Of a stretch of 64,000 bases of DNA, positions 11,746-26,700 are shown piece after piece. The DNA is from Tetracentron sinense (taxonomy: Eukaryota; Streptophyta; Magnoliopsida; Trochodendrales; Trochodendraceae). The position numbers were made by a program, and so were the translations under genes. The DNA is taken from contig JABCRI010001048.1 of the NCBI GenBank assembly GCA_015143295.1, positions 186,001-250,000 of the forward strand. The letters are read 5' to 3'. Position 1 is the stretch's first letter. Each line of letters starts with the position of its first letter. A model generated the notes under the pieces. It saw only the letters and a list, made by a program, of their open reading frames with translations, ran no database searches and was not told where the DNA came from.

Positions 11746-14700
11746 TTGCGTTTAGGCAGGTGGGTGTTAGTTTAAGTCACTTGTTCAAAGTATCTTGATG
11801 TGAGTTTTGGTGCAATTTGAGGAATTTTGTGTTTGAATTGTTGGTGGTGTTTTGAAAGTGAGTACTGTTTGTGTAATGGGTCTGGATTGAAATGTATGAA
11901 TTGAACTATATGATTGTTTTATTTCATTAGCACAATGTAATTTCATTATTATAATTATTGGTTCAATTGACACTGTTTAGCAGTGATTTAAGCGGTTAAA
12001 CCAGGAAACCTATGCATAATTCTATTAAAAAAAATTGCAATGCTAACAATGGAACAGTACTTGGACCGAATTTACTATTAGTAAACGTTTTGCAGGCTCT
12101 CTTATATTCGTTATTACCTATTGTTTCGCCCCGCTTCTACTTCTCTTTGTAGAGTTTGAATTGGAGGAAGTTGGTAGAGGGGTTGGTTGGGTTGTGGATT
12201 AACCCATTTGTTATGTTGAGATTTTTTTTGACATTGATTTTTGTATGTTAGTTGTCCTTCTTTGGGATGAAATCTGCTTGTAACTTTGAGAACTTTTATT
12301 TTAGAGATGAAATCTGCTTGTAACTTTTAGCCATACATTTGCTTCTTACGTCAGATCACTTTGTGTGAATGAGGACTCTGACATGTGTATCTTCAGAGGG
12401 TGAACTGTTTGCTTTAGGTTTTGTTCAACTCCGTTCCATACCTTTCTTGCTAATGTTTATTAGGTTCTATATGAATGGATATGCTTATTTGACTTTGAGG
12501 TTCCGTTTCTTTGTTATTGCTCATGTAGTCATTACAACAACAACTGCTTAGAAAGCCTGAAGGAGATGAAGCCATTCTAGCATATCAAGGAAGTGGTCTC
12601 CATGGAATCATGGGAGGGAGCAACTTTCCTTCATCTTCTGGTTCCATGCAATTGACTCAACAGTCCAGGAAGTTCACTGATTTATCTCAACAACAGGGTC
12701 AGTCTCAGATTCGTGAGGAGAGCCAGAATAAGAGTCAGGGCCTTGAGCAGCAAATGCAGAATCCTATCCACCAAGCTTACCTCCAATATGCTTTCCAGGC
12801 TCAGCAGAAATCAGCTCTTGGGATGCAACCACAACAACAAGGTAAAATGGGAATGATGGGTCATCCATCCGTGAAGGATCAGGATGTGCGCATGAGCAAT
12901 CTGAAATTGCAGGAAGTCATGTCTATTCAGGCAGATAATCAGGGTCAGGCATCCGCATCTAAGAAGCCGGCTGAACATTTTGTACGTGCTGAGAAACAGA
13001 TGGATCAAGGACAGCAGCCGGCCTCTGACCAAAGGAGTGAGTCAAAGCCTCTCCCCCGGTTGGCAGCAAGTGGACAGTTAATGGCAGCAAATATGGTAAG
13101 GCATTTGCAGGCACCACAGGCTCAACCGAGCTTCCAAAACATTGCAAACAACCAGTTTGCGATGACGGCCCAGTTGCAGGCAATGCAGACTTGGGCACTG
13201 GAACACAACATTGATCTGTCTTTACCTGCCAATGCCAACCTGGTTGCACAACTCCTTCCGCTCATGCAATCAAGAATGGCTGCAATGCAGAAACCAAATG
13301 AAAGCAACGTGGCTGCACAGCCATCACGGGTTCCAATGTCCAAGCAACACGTTATGTCTTCTCCACCTGTTGCTAGTGAGAGTTCTGCCCATGGGAATCC
13401 GTCTATTGATGTGTCTGGCCAGTCTGGCTCTGCAAAAGCTAGACAGACTGTTCCCCCTAGACCCTTTACATCAACTGCAAATGCTGCATTGGTTAACACT
13501 AATAACATTCCGATTCAACAGCTTTCTGTTCACAGTAGGGAGAGCCAGGCTCTCAGACAGCCGATTGCGAGTGGAAATGGCATGCCCCCCATGCATCCAC
13601 CACAGTCTTCTGTGAATCCAAGCCAGGGTATCGATCATTCTCCAAATGCAAAACATACATTCACTGGTCCAGAAGCTGTACAAATGCAGTACCTAAGGCA
13701 GTTGCAGCAGATGAACCGGTCTTCTCCACAACCTGCAGTTTCATCTAATGACGGCGGCTCGACCACCCACTTCCCATCTCAGGGTGGACCTGTGGCCCAG
13801 GTGACACAACAACAGCTTGGGTTTACCAAGCAGCAACTGCATGTCCTTAAAGCACAAATTTTAGCATTCAGGCGTCTGAAGGTTTGCAAATTCATCTTTT
13901 TGCTCTCTGAAATACCTGTTCTATAAACTTGAAAGATAATATATTTGAGCTTTAGACTAATATAAGTGCATAGGTAAGTTTTAACTAGATGATGTTACCT
14001 TACCTCTTGGTCTGTTTTCTTGACAGCGAGGAGAGGGCAGTCTTCCTCAAGAAGTTCTTCAAGCTATTGCCCCGCCATCCCTTGAATCACAGCTACAACA
14101 AGTTTATCTTCCTCCCCAGGGAGTAACTAACGAGGATAGATCTGCTGGGAATAATGTAGAAGAACACGCAAGGAATGTGGAGTCCAAAGAGAAGGTTCCA
14201 CAGGCTGTGCTATCAAGCAAAGGACATCATCTGTCAAAAGAGGACTCTTTCAAAGGAGAAGAGAAAGCAACTACATCCACAGGTCACGTGCTAGGGGTGA
14301 CAGCTGTTATGAAGGAGCCTATACAGATGGGATCTGCTGGAAAGGAGGACCAGCAAATTATTGTATCTTCAGTGAAGTCTGAGCAGGAAGTTGAACGTGG
14401 GGGTCAGAAGTTGCCGGTTAGAAGTGATTTTACAGTAGATAGGGGAAAGGCTATCCCACCACAGGTTGCGGTAACAGATGCTGTGCAAGTTAAGAAGCCT
14501 GCACAAGCAAGCACTGTGCCCCAGCCAAAGGATGTGGGTGCCACGAGAAAATTTCATGGGCCACTCTTTGATTTCCCCTTTTTTACTAGGAAACATGACT
14601 CCTTTGGCTCAGCAATGGTTGTTAACAACGGGAATAATTTAACACTGGCATATGATGTGAAGGATCTGCTTCTTGAGGAAGGCATGGAAGTGCTTAACAA

Positions 14701-17700
14701 GAAGAGGACAGAGAATCTTAAGAAGATTGGTGGTTTATTAGCAGTAAATTTAGAGAGGAAAAGGATCAGGCCCGATCTTGTTATGCGATTGCAAATTGAA
14801 GAAAGGAAGCTTCGACTTTTAGATCTTCAGGGCCGTGTAAGAGATGAAGTCGATCAACAGCAACAGGAGATAATGGCGATGCCTGACAGGCCATATCGGA
14901 AGTTTGTTCGGCTATGTGAACGTCAGCGCCTGGAGCTCGCCAGACAAGTACAGCTCTCTCAGAAGGTCATGAGAGAGAAGCAATTAAAATCCATTTTTCA
15001 GTGGCGTAAGAAGCTTCTTGAGGCTCATTGGGCCATCCGTGATGCACGGACTGCTCGCAACAGGGGAGTTGCAAAATATCACGAGAGAATGTTGAGGGAG
15101 TTTTCGAAGAGAAAGGATGAAGATCGGAATAAAAGGATGGAGGCATTGAAGAACAATGATGTTGATAGGTATCGTGAAATGTTGCTGGAACAGCAGACTA
15201 GCATCCCAGGTGATGCTGCTCAAAGATATGCCTTTCTCTCATCGTTTCTGACTCAGACAGAAGAATATCTTCATAAACTGGGAGGGAAGATAACGGCTGC
15301 CAAGAATCAGCAGGAGGTACAGGAGGCAGCAAATGCTGCTGGAGCAGCTGCTCGATCGCAGGCATGCTTTGTTCAACCTTTAGTTTCTTTTTTGTTATTT
15401 CCTACTCGTTAATTTTTGTACAGCAACCCCCTACCCCATGCTGCCCAAGAAAACACATGTACAGACAAGAAATATCCCTTTTCATTTACTATTATCCATT
15501 GGATGGTTTTATTGGATTCATATTTTTTTTTTTTGACAACAGGGTCTCTCAGAAGAAGAAGTCAGGGCAGCAGCAGCTTGTGCTAGAGAGGAAGTAATGA
15601 TAAGAAACCAGTTCTCTGAAATGAATGCACCAAAGGACAGTTCATCTGTTAACAAGTAAGTCTATTATACTGTTATACATAATGTTGGAAGCACAATATT
15701 TTTCTGTCAGACTGTCATGTAAGAGAAATCAAGAGTGTGTTGAACAGGTTGTTCAACCATTTTTAGTTGCAGTGATGTTGCCGACTTTTTTTTTTGAGAA
15801 ACAGGAAGTTAGCCAGTTTTTTTCATAGTGGTGAGAGGAGGGGGGGGGGGGGGATCCTATTGCATAAATGTTTTTGTTATCTTATTAAACTCCTAGTTAG
15901 TTACAACTTACAACAAAAAAGGGTAAGATTGCCATCAATCCGTTTAATCATTGTTTGGTTTTGCGAGATTGAAGATTTGTGCTGACTGGTGATAAAAAAA
16001 AATGTGTCTAATTGATGCAGTAACTATCCTATTTGTATGTTATTTTGCATATCTCAATTGGTCTTAGCCTCACTATGTTTCAGAATGTTTCCCCTGGTTT
16101 GAAACAAGGCTTTCACCTTATGTTTGAAGTCCATTTACTGTCTTTTAAGCTGTCACCTCTCATGATTGTCAGTTTGTCACCAGGTATTATAATCTTGCAC
16201 ATGCAGTGAATGAAAGGGTTGCAAGGCAACCCTCCATGTTACGGACTGGAACTTTACGAGACTATCAACTTGTAAATTACAACCACTCAATTTTGTTGTT
16301 GTTTCTTTCTTTCTTTCTTTTACTGTTTATTCTGTCAAAGTTCAGCATTTTGAGTTAATTATTTTGGTATGCAGGTTGGTTTACAGTGGATGCTTTCTTT
16401 ATATAACAACAAATTAAATGGGATATTGGCAGATGAGATGGGACTTGGGAAGACTGTACAGGTCACTTTCTGTGCAATTTAGTGTTTTGAGCAACTGCAT
16501 TGATCTTTCTTTCTGCGTGTATCATTTCGACTTGTGAGCAATCGTATAATATATTTTCTGTATAGAATGCGTAAACTCAGGCTTTTACTCATTTTTTTAT
16601 TACCGAGAGTCCAGTTTAGAGCATAGTTAGCAAGTATGGGTATGATACGGCAAAAGTACGGGAAAATTAGAAAATAATTAATAAATAAATAGGAATCATG
16701 ATACTAACTACTAACATTCATTAAATACGGCACGACAAAAGTACAGCAAAAATACGTGTATTAATATGGAATCCACGAATTATACGGCAATACACATAAT
16801 GCGTAATACGGCAAAAGTATGCCGTTTTAAACGGCAACTCCCTTAAATGTATTATACGCGGATTTGGTAACTATGGTTTAGAGGCCTTAATGCTTTGGAA
16901 GTTTTGGTGTCTAATTTGTTTTCAAGAGGAAACTAGACAAAACAAACCAAATCAATGGTGTAACTTTTGATAATTTTCTTTGTATAAACAGGTAATGGCA
17001 CTGATTGCTTATTTGATGGAGTTCAAAGGCAACTATGGGCCGCATCTTATTATTGTTCCAAATGCTGTTTTGGTTAACTGGAAGGTCAGATAGTTTTTCT
17101 TCTAATAGTTATGAGTTTGATATCTATTACTTTGAACTTTCTCCTGGCTCACGTTATTTATTCTTCAGAGTGAGTTGCATAATTGGCTGCCATCAGTGTC
17201 ATGCATTTACTATGTTGGTGGAAAGGATCAACGATCAAAATTATTTTCTCAAGTAAGGTGCACAAATTTGTTTCTTTTGTTGATGTATGAGTTCTTGATA
17301 CATTACTGAACTTCCTTTTTGAACTGGTTCTCTAGGTGGTGTGCGCAATGAAATTTAATGTTCTTGTTACAACTTATGAGTTCATCATGTACGATCGTTC
17401 AAAGCTTTCAAAAATTGATTGGAAGTATATCATAATTGATGAAGCACAGCGAATGAAGGATAGGGAATCAGTTCTAGCTCGTGATCTTGATAGGTATCGC
17501 TGTCAAAGACGTCTACTTCTTACGGGGACACCATTACAGGTCTGTGAGTTAACCCTCTAATGCATACAAGTGATCACACATGCATGAACACTCATATGTG
17601 GGGTATGTTTGTAACTTTGTACGTATACAATTAGTTTATCCTTGGGAAACAAGCTACTGGTGTATTCTTCCTTATAGATTTTGATCCCTAAGTACATTGT

Positions 17701-20700
17701 CCATCTACCATTTTTATTTGTGGATATTCTTAGATGATGGTTTATGAAAACTTGAGTGTCAAAAATTAATCATGAGATTTTAGTCTCTTAGAGGGACCCG
17801 TTTCACAATTTTGGTCCATCTTGCTTCTTTTGCTTTATTTTTTTCCTGGCTCATGATTTTTATAGCTATGTTGTTTGTTCTAAGTATTGGGCTTATTTGG
17901 CTGTTGCTAATGAAGTGGTTGAGGCAGATTTTCAATTCATCTGAGTTTTAGATAACTAGTACTATAGATGGAAACTTTGGTTAATGATGGATTAATATAA
18001 GTGTCAAGGTTTTAGTTTGGAATGGGAACAACACTTCCACATTTTCAAATAAAAAGTTACTTCATTCCTTTCCTTTCATGGATGCTTGTCTTAAATTGCA
18101 TTTTATTTGTTACCATTAATCAATGGTATATATTTTGTCATTTAAGATGGTTCAATTATCCATCTAATGAAACATATTTTATTTCATATTTTTATAATTA
18201 ATAACAAAACTTGGTTTTTATTACTCTATAAGCTAGAATCTAAAAAAATTTAATTTTTAAAAATAAAATTTAGACATATTTAACTTTTTTTCAACCGCAT
18301 TATAGTTTTTAAGTTGTATTTAGCATTGTAATTTTGGGCATGGAGAAAGAATTATACGTGAAACATTCAATTATGGTTCAGGGTCCCATATCAACATTTG
18401 GGTTTGATAGGATTTTACTTTAATAACTATGGAGAAGATTTTAAAATTTGAATTCTCAAGAAGTTTCGAATGTTGGGATTTTTTTTGGCATTGAAGTTTG
18501 GGATTTTTTATGTAGATTCGCAAAATTCAAAAAATAAAAAAAAACTAAGGATAACGTGAAATTTTTCTTTTTCTGAAATGTTAAAGCAAACATAAATACT
18601 CACAGATAAAAAATGATAAAAAAACCAAAGAATGTAAGAGATGCATTTGGAATGAACAAAAGACACGTTGGTAACAAGGTATGGTATTTCATATATGTAA
18701 CATGTACATGCTTCAAAGTATTGGTATCAAAGGGGGTAGCGGTTAGGCAATTTTAGAATACATATTGTAGATATGCATGGATACATGCATGGATACGTTG
18801 GAAAAAAATTAAGATACAAGAAGAAACGCTTTGATATGCAAGCAAAACACTTGAATATGTTGCATAAAACTTATTGAATACAAATATAAGCTAAAAACAA
18901 ACAAATAAAGGCCATCAAATAATTTGTAACCATACATATGAGAGTTGAAAATTTTATAAGTTAATAAAGCGACTATGTTGATAAACATGTATGAAATCAC
19001 AAACCATAGTCACATAGCCAAGTATAGGCAATACAATTTAAATACAAAAACTTTACACTCAATGAAATACATAAGACCACATTAACTTTACATCCTTAAA
19101 GTAGATGACATAAATGTTGCAACTTCAATACTACATTGAATTACGTGTTGGCTTGCTTGAACAATGGGCTTAGGAAATGAATAGAGTTGTACATTACAAG
19201 TGTGCTAGGCATGATTATAATACTTTGGTCAACTCATGTGAACGTAATATGTAGTTTGGTACATTTGTATGCATGTCTGTAGTTGACTGACATCTAGAGC
19301 ATACACTATCTGATCGGGTGCAAACTTGAGCACAATGGAATTTTTCCATAACTTTTGCTCGATTTCTCGAAAGGAGTATCATGTCCATAAGCTCCAGATG
19401 AGTGAGACTCAGTATCTTGACCATAATAATGGATTCTAGGGGTGTTTGCCAACACCCAAATGCGGACCCCTTTCCGTTTTTATTAGTGTCTTGACAATAT
19501 CGTTTGATACATATGATTTTTTTTAAAATTTTGTTAAAAACGTGATATATTGAAGACTCGAATTGTATCAACTATATCTATGGCTTAAAATATCGGTATC
19601 AGGTGCCGTATCTATAAGTCAAATATGGGATACATCTTGACGTATCGGTTGGATATAGCAGAAAAAAAATCAGGATACGCTAAAAAATTAGTGTTACCTA
19701 GGCACGTGGTATGGGTGCCAAGTGTGCAAGTGTCTAAAGGCATTCGGCACGGCAAATTCGGAAAATCCCAATACGGTGGTACAGACGTTTAGATTTTTGA
19801 AAATGATTATACATATATATATATAATAATAATTCAAAAATATAGAGAAAATAATAAGAAGAGAGAGGAAGAACCACTTGTCCCCCAATTTTTTTTTCAG
19901 AGTATCTACCAAAGTTCTGAGAAAAAACTCATATAGAGATTAGAGAAGAGAAAACAAGAGAGAGACGTATATATTCATTGTCGTTGGTGCTTCTCCTAGT
20001 AAGTTTTCTTCTATGTTGCCCAAAATGTTACACAACATTACAAATAGTTCATAACTATCTAATATATATATATATATATAGTATTTTAAAAATGTCATGA
20101 CATACTTGAAGCGTTACGTGCCTAACCATAATGCTGACGTCACCATGACATAATATAAGCGCATACCAAGGAGTGTCGTGTCAAGGTGTCGGCACAACAA
20201 AATTTGGGAAAACTGAAGTGCTTAGGAAACACTGTAAAAATTCTTGAATACGCTAAGAAATACAAGGAAAATATTGGATACCTTGCATAAAACTTTTTTT
20301 AATGCAAATATAAGCTAAAAAAAATTTAAATGAAAGTCTCCAACTACATTTATAACTAGATATATGTGAGTTCATAATTTTATAAATTAAAAAATGCGTG
20401 CGTGCTTATAAATTAGTGATTTAGTCAAGTATGAGAAATACAATCTAAATATTAAAACCTTCATTTCAATGAAATTCATAAAAAGGTAATTACTTAAATT
20501 CTTAAAGTAAATTATAAACATGATAGAAGTTCAGTATCACATTTATGTGAGTTCATAATTTTATAAATTAAAAAATGCGTGCGTGCTTATAAATTAGTGA
20601 TTTAGTCAAGTATGAGAAATACAATCTAAATATTAAAACCTTCATTTCAATGAAATTCATAAAAAGGTAATTACTTAAATTCTTAAAGTAAATTATAAAC

Positions 20701-23700
20701 ATGATAGAAGTTCAGTATCACATTTAGCTTCGAGCCTGCTCGAACGGTGTGGGCTTAGGATTTAAATAAAGTGATACATTAAGTGAATCAGACATATTGA
20801 CAATAATGTAGCTAACTCATGTAAACTTGTTATGTGGACTGTTACATATGTATGTACGTCTACTGTAAATCCGAGAGCTATTGAATCTCTTCATAAATGT
20901 CACTCGATGCTTCAGACTGAACATGTAGTGACCTAACACCATATAGAAGTCAATGTGTGAAATAATTTTATCGATCTCTTGTATTTTATTAATGTGTTGA
21001 CATATTAAAAAAATTATGAGCCATTGAGATTTGAAAAAAGTTGTACAATTTAGAAGTTGAAATTTGGCCTTGATGGCTAAAAATTGAATTTTAGTCTTGA
21101 ACTGGAAAGTTAGATTTTGATCATTTTAGAATTTAAATTTGGGAGTATTTTTTTTTGAACGATAAAACAACTCAATCTATAAAAATAGGAGAAGATAAAA
21201 ACAAAAGGGGATCAACATAATAGAGTTTACAAGCACATAAACTCAAACCCAGGAAAAAGCAAGCAAATTCCAAATCCCCTAAAACTAAAAATGTGATTAC
21301 AACACCCTCCACATTTCTTCCCCAGTAAAGTGTAGCCCTGCCCACTCCATGACCTCCACCCGAATGCGATCACATATCCAGGGAACAGTAGAAGAGACCT
21401 CTCAAATACTCTGAGATTTCTCTCTCCAAATCGACCAAGAAATAACCCTAGGTAGAATAGCCCAAATCGCCTCCCAAGCGCCCTCCCCTCTACCCAAGGA
21501 CCAACAAGATAAGAAATTGTGAAAAGATGAGGGAAAGACCCAGGTTACCCCCATGCGAGAGAGGAAAAATCCCCACACCTCCTGTACAATGGGGCAATGC
21601 AAAAGAAGATGATCCATTGACTCTTCCGCTTGGAGACACAGAAATCAGCGGTAAACCATACTTCATCCTCTATGCTGTAAGAGATCACATGTTAGAATTT
21701 TATTCAATGTTGTAGACCATAAGAAGAAAGATATTTTAGATGAAATACTTGGATTCCACACAATCCTATGAGGAAATGAATCACTCGAGCTAGGTAACAA
21801 TGTTTGTAACAATGCTCTTACTGAGAATCGACCATGGTTGCTTCCAGACCATATCTTACAATCCCTAACCTCTGGACAAAGGATAGACGAGGTAATGCGC
21901 TCCAAAAGCCGAGACATCACTGATGTCCCAGTCATCGAGGTCCCGACGCATCCAAGGACACCAGACCACCCCTGTTGTACTCCTCTCATAAGAATCCTCC
22001 GCTAGGGCATCCCTGTTCAAAGCTAGTATGAAGATATTGCCAAAATCATCCATTAGTCTAGTAGATCCAGTCCATACATCCTTCCAGAATCTAATCTCCG
22101 ACCCTCTCCCCGCCCAAAATCTAAAGTGAGGCACCACTAAGTTAGCATTCGCCATTATCCCCTTCCAAAACCCTAGGCTGTGAGGACTTTTAACCTTCCT
22201 CGGAATCTAACACGATGATTTCCCATATTTCGCTACCATCACCTTTCGCCACAAATTGTCCCTCTCCACCTCAAATCTCCACACCCATTTGCCTAACAAA
22301 GCTGTATTCACTTGTATGAGCAGTTTCAGGTTCAAACCCCCATCTTCCTTAGTGCGACAAATTTGTTTCCAGGAAACTAAGTGATATTTGACTTTCTCCC
22401 CTCGCTCGTTCCATAGAAATGCCCTCTGGAGTTTCTCTATAGAAGTGACCACAAAGTGTGGAATGGTGACAGTGGACATGAAGAAAGTGGGGAGGCTTTG
22501 AAGGGTGCTCCTGATTAGAGTCAATTTCCCCCCTTTCGATAAATATGATGATTTCCACCCTAATAATCGTTTAGCTATTCGGTCATGCATTGGAATCCAC
22601 ACTGATTTTGTTTTATAGCTTGCATCCAAAGGCATGCCTAGGTACACCGAAGGAAGAGCCCACTTGACAACCTAGACAGATGGCGAGATGGTCTAAGACG
22701 GGGACCTCCCCTATCTCGAGGAGCTCTGATTTGGCTAAATTGACTTGTAAACCAAACATTGCTTCAAAACATCTAAGAAGGCATTTGAGATATAGAAAAT
22801 CCCTTTGCGATGCACGACTGAAGATAAGAGTATCATCCGCAAATTGAAGATGTGAAATCCTCAGTCTGTTAGGACCAACCGAGAATCCTTCAAAGTAAAC
22901 TCCCTCTGCTCTAGACATTATCCTACTCAGAGCCTCTGAGGTGATCACAAAAAGAAAAGGAGAAAGCGGATCCCCCTGTCTCAATCCCCTTGAACTAGGG
23001 AAGTAGCCCACCGAGCTACCGTTAACAAGAATGGAGAAGGATACAGAGGACATGCATGACCACATCCATAACCTCCACTTCAATCCAAAACCCATCATTC
23101 CAAGAACATAAATGACGAACTCCCAATTCACATGATCATATGCCTTCTCCATATCGACCTTGCAAAGGATTCCAGGAGTCTTAGATCGGACCCTGACGTC
23201 AATACATTCATTCGTAATGAGAATCATATCTAAAATCTGACGCCCTCTTACAAACGCACTCTGCCGGGGGGGGGGGGGAATTAGTGAAGCCGTCACCCCC
23301 TTGAGACGAGCAGTGAACACCTTAGAGAGAATTTTGTACGGGCTACTCACTAGGCTAATGGGACGAAAAGTTGATATTTTATTATTAAGGAATTTGGATC
23401 TAAGATAATTTTTATTTAATTCAAATGGGGGTATAACCTTATTTACATATAAATATCTTAAGTAAATGAATGTAAAATAAGTGCTGCGTATTTTATGTGA
23501 ATAAGTGTTGTGTATCGGGTTTGTGCCATGACTTCTAGTGTAAATGGAAGGAAAAATGGGTGTGTGCCGTGCGTATTGGTACCATATCGCCCATATCGTT
23601 AGTGTATTGGTCCTATATGGGCAATAAATACAATATTGATATGGGGAATTTTTTCTTCCAGCGTATCTATGTATCGGGTGGGGGAAAAATCAGTACGTAC

Positions 23701-26700
23701 CAGCCTGTACGTACTGATATTTTGAACCATGGCTATATCAGTCCGATACTCTTGATACAGCTCGACACCTTGGAATAATTGTAAGCATCCGTGCAGGTGT
23801 ATCGAGTAAGTATCTGTGCATGTGTATCGAAAACCAATACGTATCGGACTGATACCCACATTATGTATCGATTTGGGGAAAACATCGGCATGTATAGAAG
23901 TGTTTAATACATCACAACACTCAAAATAAAAAATACAAACTTAAATGGATGTCAACACAAGCTTGGTGGGGAAAGAAATCAACTCCACATATGTCCCTTG
24001 TCGATCTTCATTTTCTTTGTGTTGATTTATACCGTAAGAGACTCAAATCGAGTGAAAGGTGGGGAACAAGTAAAAAAAAAAACCCAATAGAAGCCAAAAA
24101 TACCGAAGTGTTTTAGCAAACTATTGAAGTTTTGGCAGTTAGTTAAAACTTTGACATATTTATAACTAAAAAAACTTCAATATCTAGTTTTTTTTTTTCC
24201 AAATTATATGTGAATTTACAAAATAATGAGAATTTTAAAGAATGATTATAAAATAACTAATATACTAAATTGAAACGTTGCTGACCTACGGATTGACGAT
24301 GATTTGGTCGAATTGTTAATAATTCACACGAATTTTCAACACTAGTTGGGGACAAGAAATTATATATATATATATATATTTACATTGTTCCCACATATCT
24401 TTATAAACCATAAGAAAATATGGGGTCTCTCAAACGAGGAGAAACTTTAACTAGAATGCCTGGAAAAGTTAAGTGTTATATGCATCACATTCAATTCTAC
24501 TCTAATTACCTTATGTTCTTCATTGTATTACTTCTTTCATATTTTTGTTTGCCTATTTTTCACTCACTAAGATACATTTTAATTTCCTAAACTAATTAGT
24601 GAAGCAATGAGGAATAAATTAAACAAATGTCACTCAAAGTTTTGGAATTAACTTAGTTCTGATTGGATGATGGGATCACAATGTAACATGCTTACAAAAT
24701 TACAATTGTTTTTTTTAATCGGTAAATCAGATATATTTTAAAGAAACCAACAGTTTACGGAGATGTAAACTAAAACAAGATAGACAAAAATAACAAGCTA
24801 AAGGGAGAAAAGGATATCGATACAAAGGCGCACTTGAGCCACCCACTGACTTCTCAGGGATGCAAAGGTATCCCTCACTTCTTGATCCAAATGAAGAGAG
24901 GAACTCCAATCCACAATTGACCGACGCACCCGAGACAGGATATGAAGAAATGGGGAGGGTGAGTTGTCAAATAAGCGACCATTCCTCTCTTTCCAGATAG
25001 CTCATGCTATCGCACTCGGGAAAAAAGTCCAGATTGTTTCCTTAGCACCCACCAAAGTTGTCAAACCCCAATCAGATAAGAAGCTCAAAATGGGAAATGG
25101 GAAGACCCACTTCACACCCAACCGTGCCAAGAAGAAAACCCAAAGCTCAGAGACTACAGGGTAGTGCAGGAACAACTGATTCACACTTTCTTCCTCATTC
25201 AGGCCCAGATAGCAGCGGTTAGCAAAGCTCCACCCTCTCGAGAATCTTATTTAGTGTTGCAGTCTAGAAGAAGAAAGATATATTCGTGGGGACCTGATTA
25301 ACCCACATAGCCGTATGAGGAAATAAGTACAAAGGAGAAGAATCAAAGGACTGAAAGAATGATCTCACTGAAAATCGGTCGCTGTTGCTTCGAGACCAAA
25401 CCTTACAATTACTAATCTGAATTCAAGGGGAAAAGGAACTCGACTTGCCCAAAAGACGCTGCATGTAACCAACTTCCCAATCATTTACAATTGTATTTAA
25501 TCGGTCACACCCTTTTGGAGCTCCTCCAAGATTTCAATTCCTTTACATTGTTGCCACATATTATAAGATCAAAATGAATCAAAGAAATTCATTTTACAAT
25601 ACTGATAAAAAAAAAACTCATTCTATAATTAAATTGCGATGAAATTTTCTCACTCCATAAGCAATTAAAAAATTCCAATCAAGCGTAAAGTAAACACAAA
25701 TTCTAAAATTTGCCACAATCAAATTCATTTGAGATGAAAAAGGAAGGTTGAGTTGAAGAAGAGAGAAAAAGAAGAAGAATGAAGGGGCAAAAATTAGGGT
25801 TAGAATAGCATTAGCTAATCCAACCCCTTTTATAAGTTGCATTTACACAAGTACCTTTGTTTAATATAGTAGTGACTATTAGACCCTTATCCTTATATTT
25901 ATTTTTTGATAACGAAATATATTGCACTACAGATGGGATTAACAATGAAACAACAAAAACAAAGAAAAGGAGCCCATCCATATGCGGGACTCAAAAGATG
26001 AAAGCATAAAAGACAACAATTTACTAGTCCTCGCAAAGAAATCACTTCTTTAAACAACTCGCTCCTTGCTACCCCCCTTTTTCGACAATAAATCTGCCTA
26101 TACATTCACAGATTTGGGAATCTAAGAGAATGAGATATTTTTCTGAACATATAGATCGCGAATCTCTCTAATGGTGTAGGCAATTCTCCACGAACAGTCT
26201 TCATCCAATCTATTAGCGTTTCTTATGTAATTCTAAAAAGATGGGAGGAAGACCAAGAGAGCTATTCTAAAAAGATGGTAGGAAGACCAAGAGAGCTAGA
26301 CAGTACAAGATTGAGTCTCATAGCTAAAACCTCAGATTGGTTAGAATATACCACATCAGTAGGCCTCGATAATCGAAGTACAATGGTACCGTCGATATCG
26401 CTGATAAGGTCGCCTACACTCACTGGGCCCGAATTACTCAAAGAGCTCCCATCAAAGTTATACTCAAACAAGCCACTATGAAAAGGGCTCCAAGTATTTA
26501 GTCTGGAAACCACACAAGGCGATAAACCTGCGACAAATGCCCAATAGGCCAATACTTGATGATATCGCTACTCTTACTCTTAAATATAGGGGCAATTCAC
26601 CACCCAAGCAACAACCTTCGAAGAGATTTTGTCAATCAATGACGGAAAACTTATAATCTTACTATTGAAAATTCTATTGTTTTGTTCTTCCCAAATCAAC

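Larger units (their letters stand above)
19575..23735 (+). mobile_element. MULE-like TIR element interrupted by a LINE
   Basis: The left end ATGGCTTAAAATATCGG is complementary to the right end ATATTTTGAACCAT. The terminal sequence is rich in GTATCGG words. Without the LINE insertion (about 21147-23385) it would be about 1.9 kb. Sequence on both sides of the LINE is homologous and collinear with the 35698-36695 element, for example CTTGAACTGGAAA before and AATTTGGATC then ATAACCTTATTTACAT after. Flanks share CTATATC, an imperfect trace of a target duplication. No transposase was found. Confidence 0.6.
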
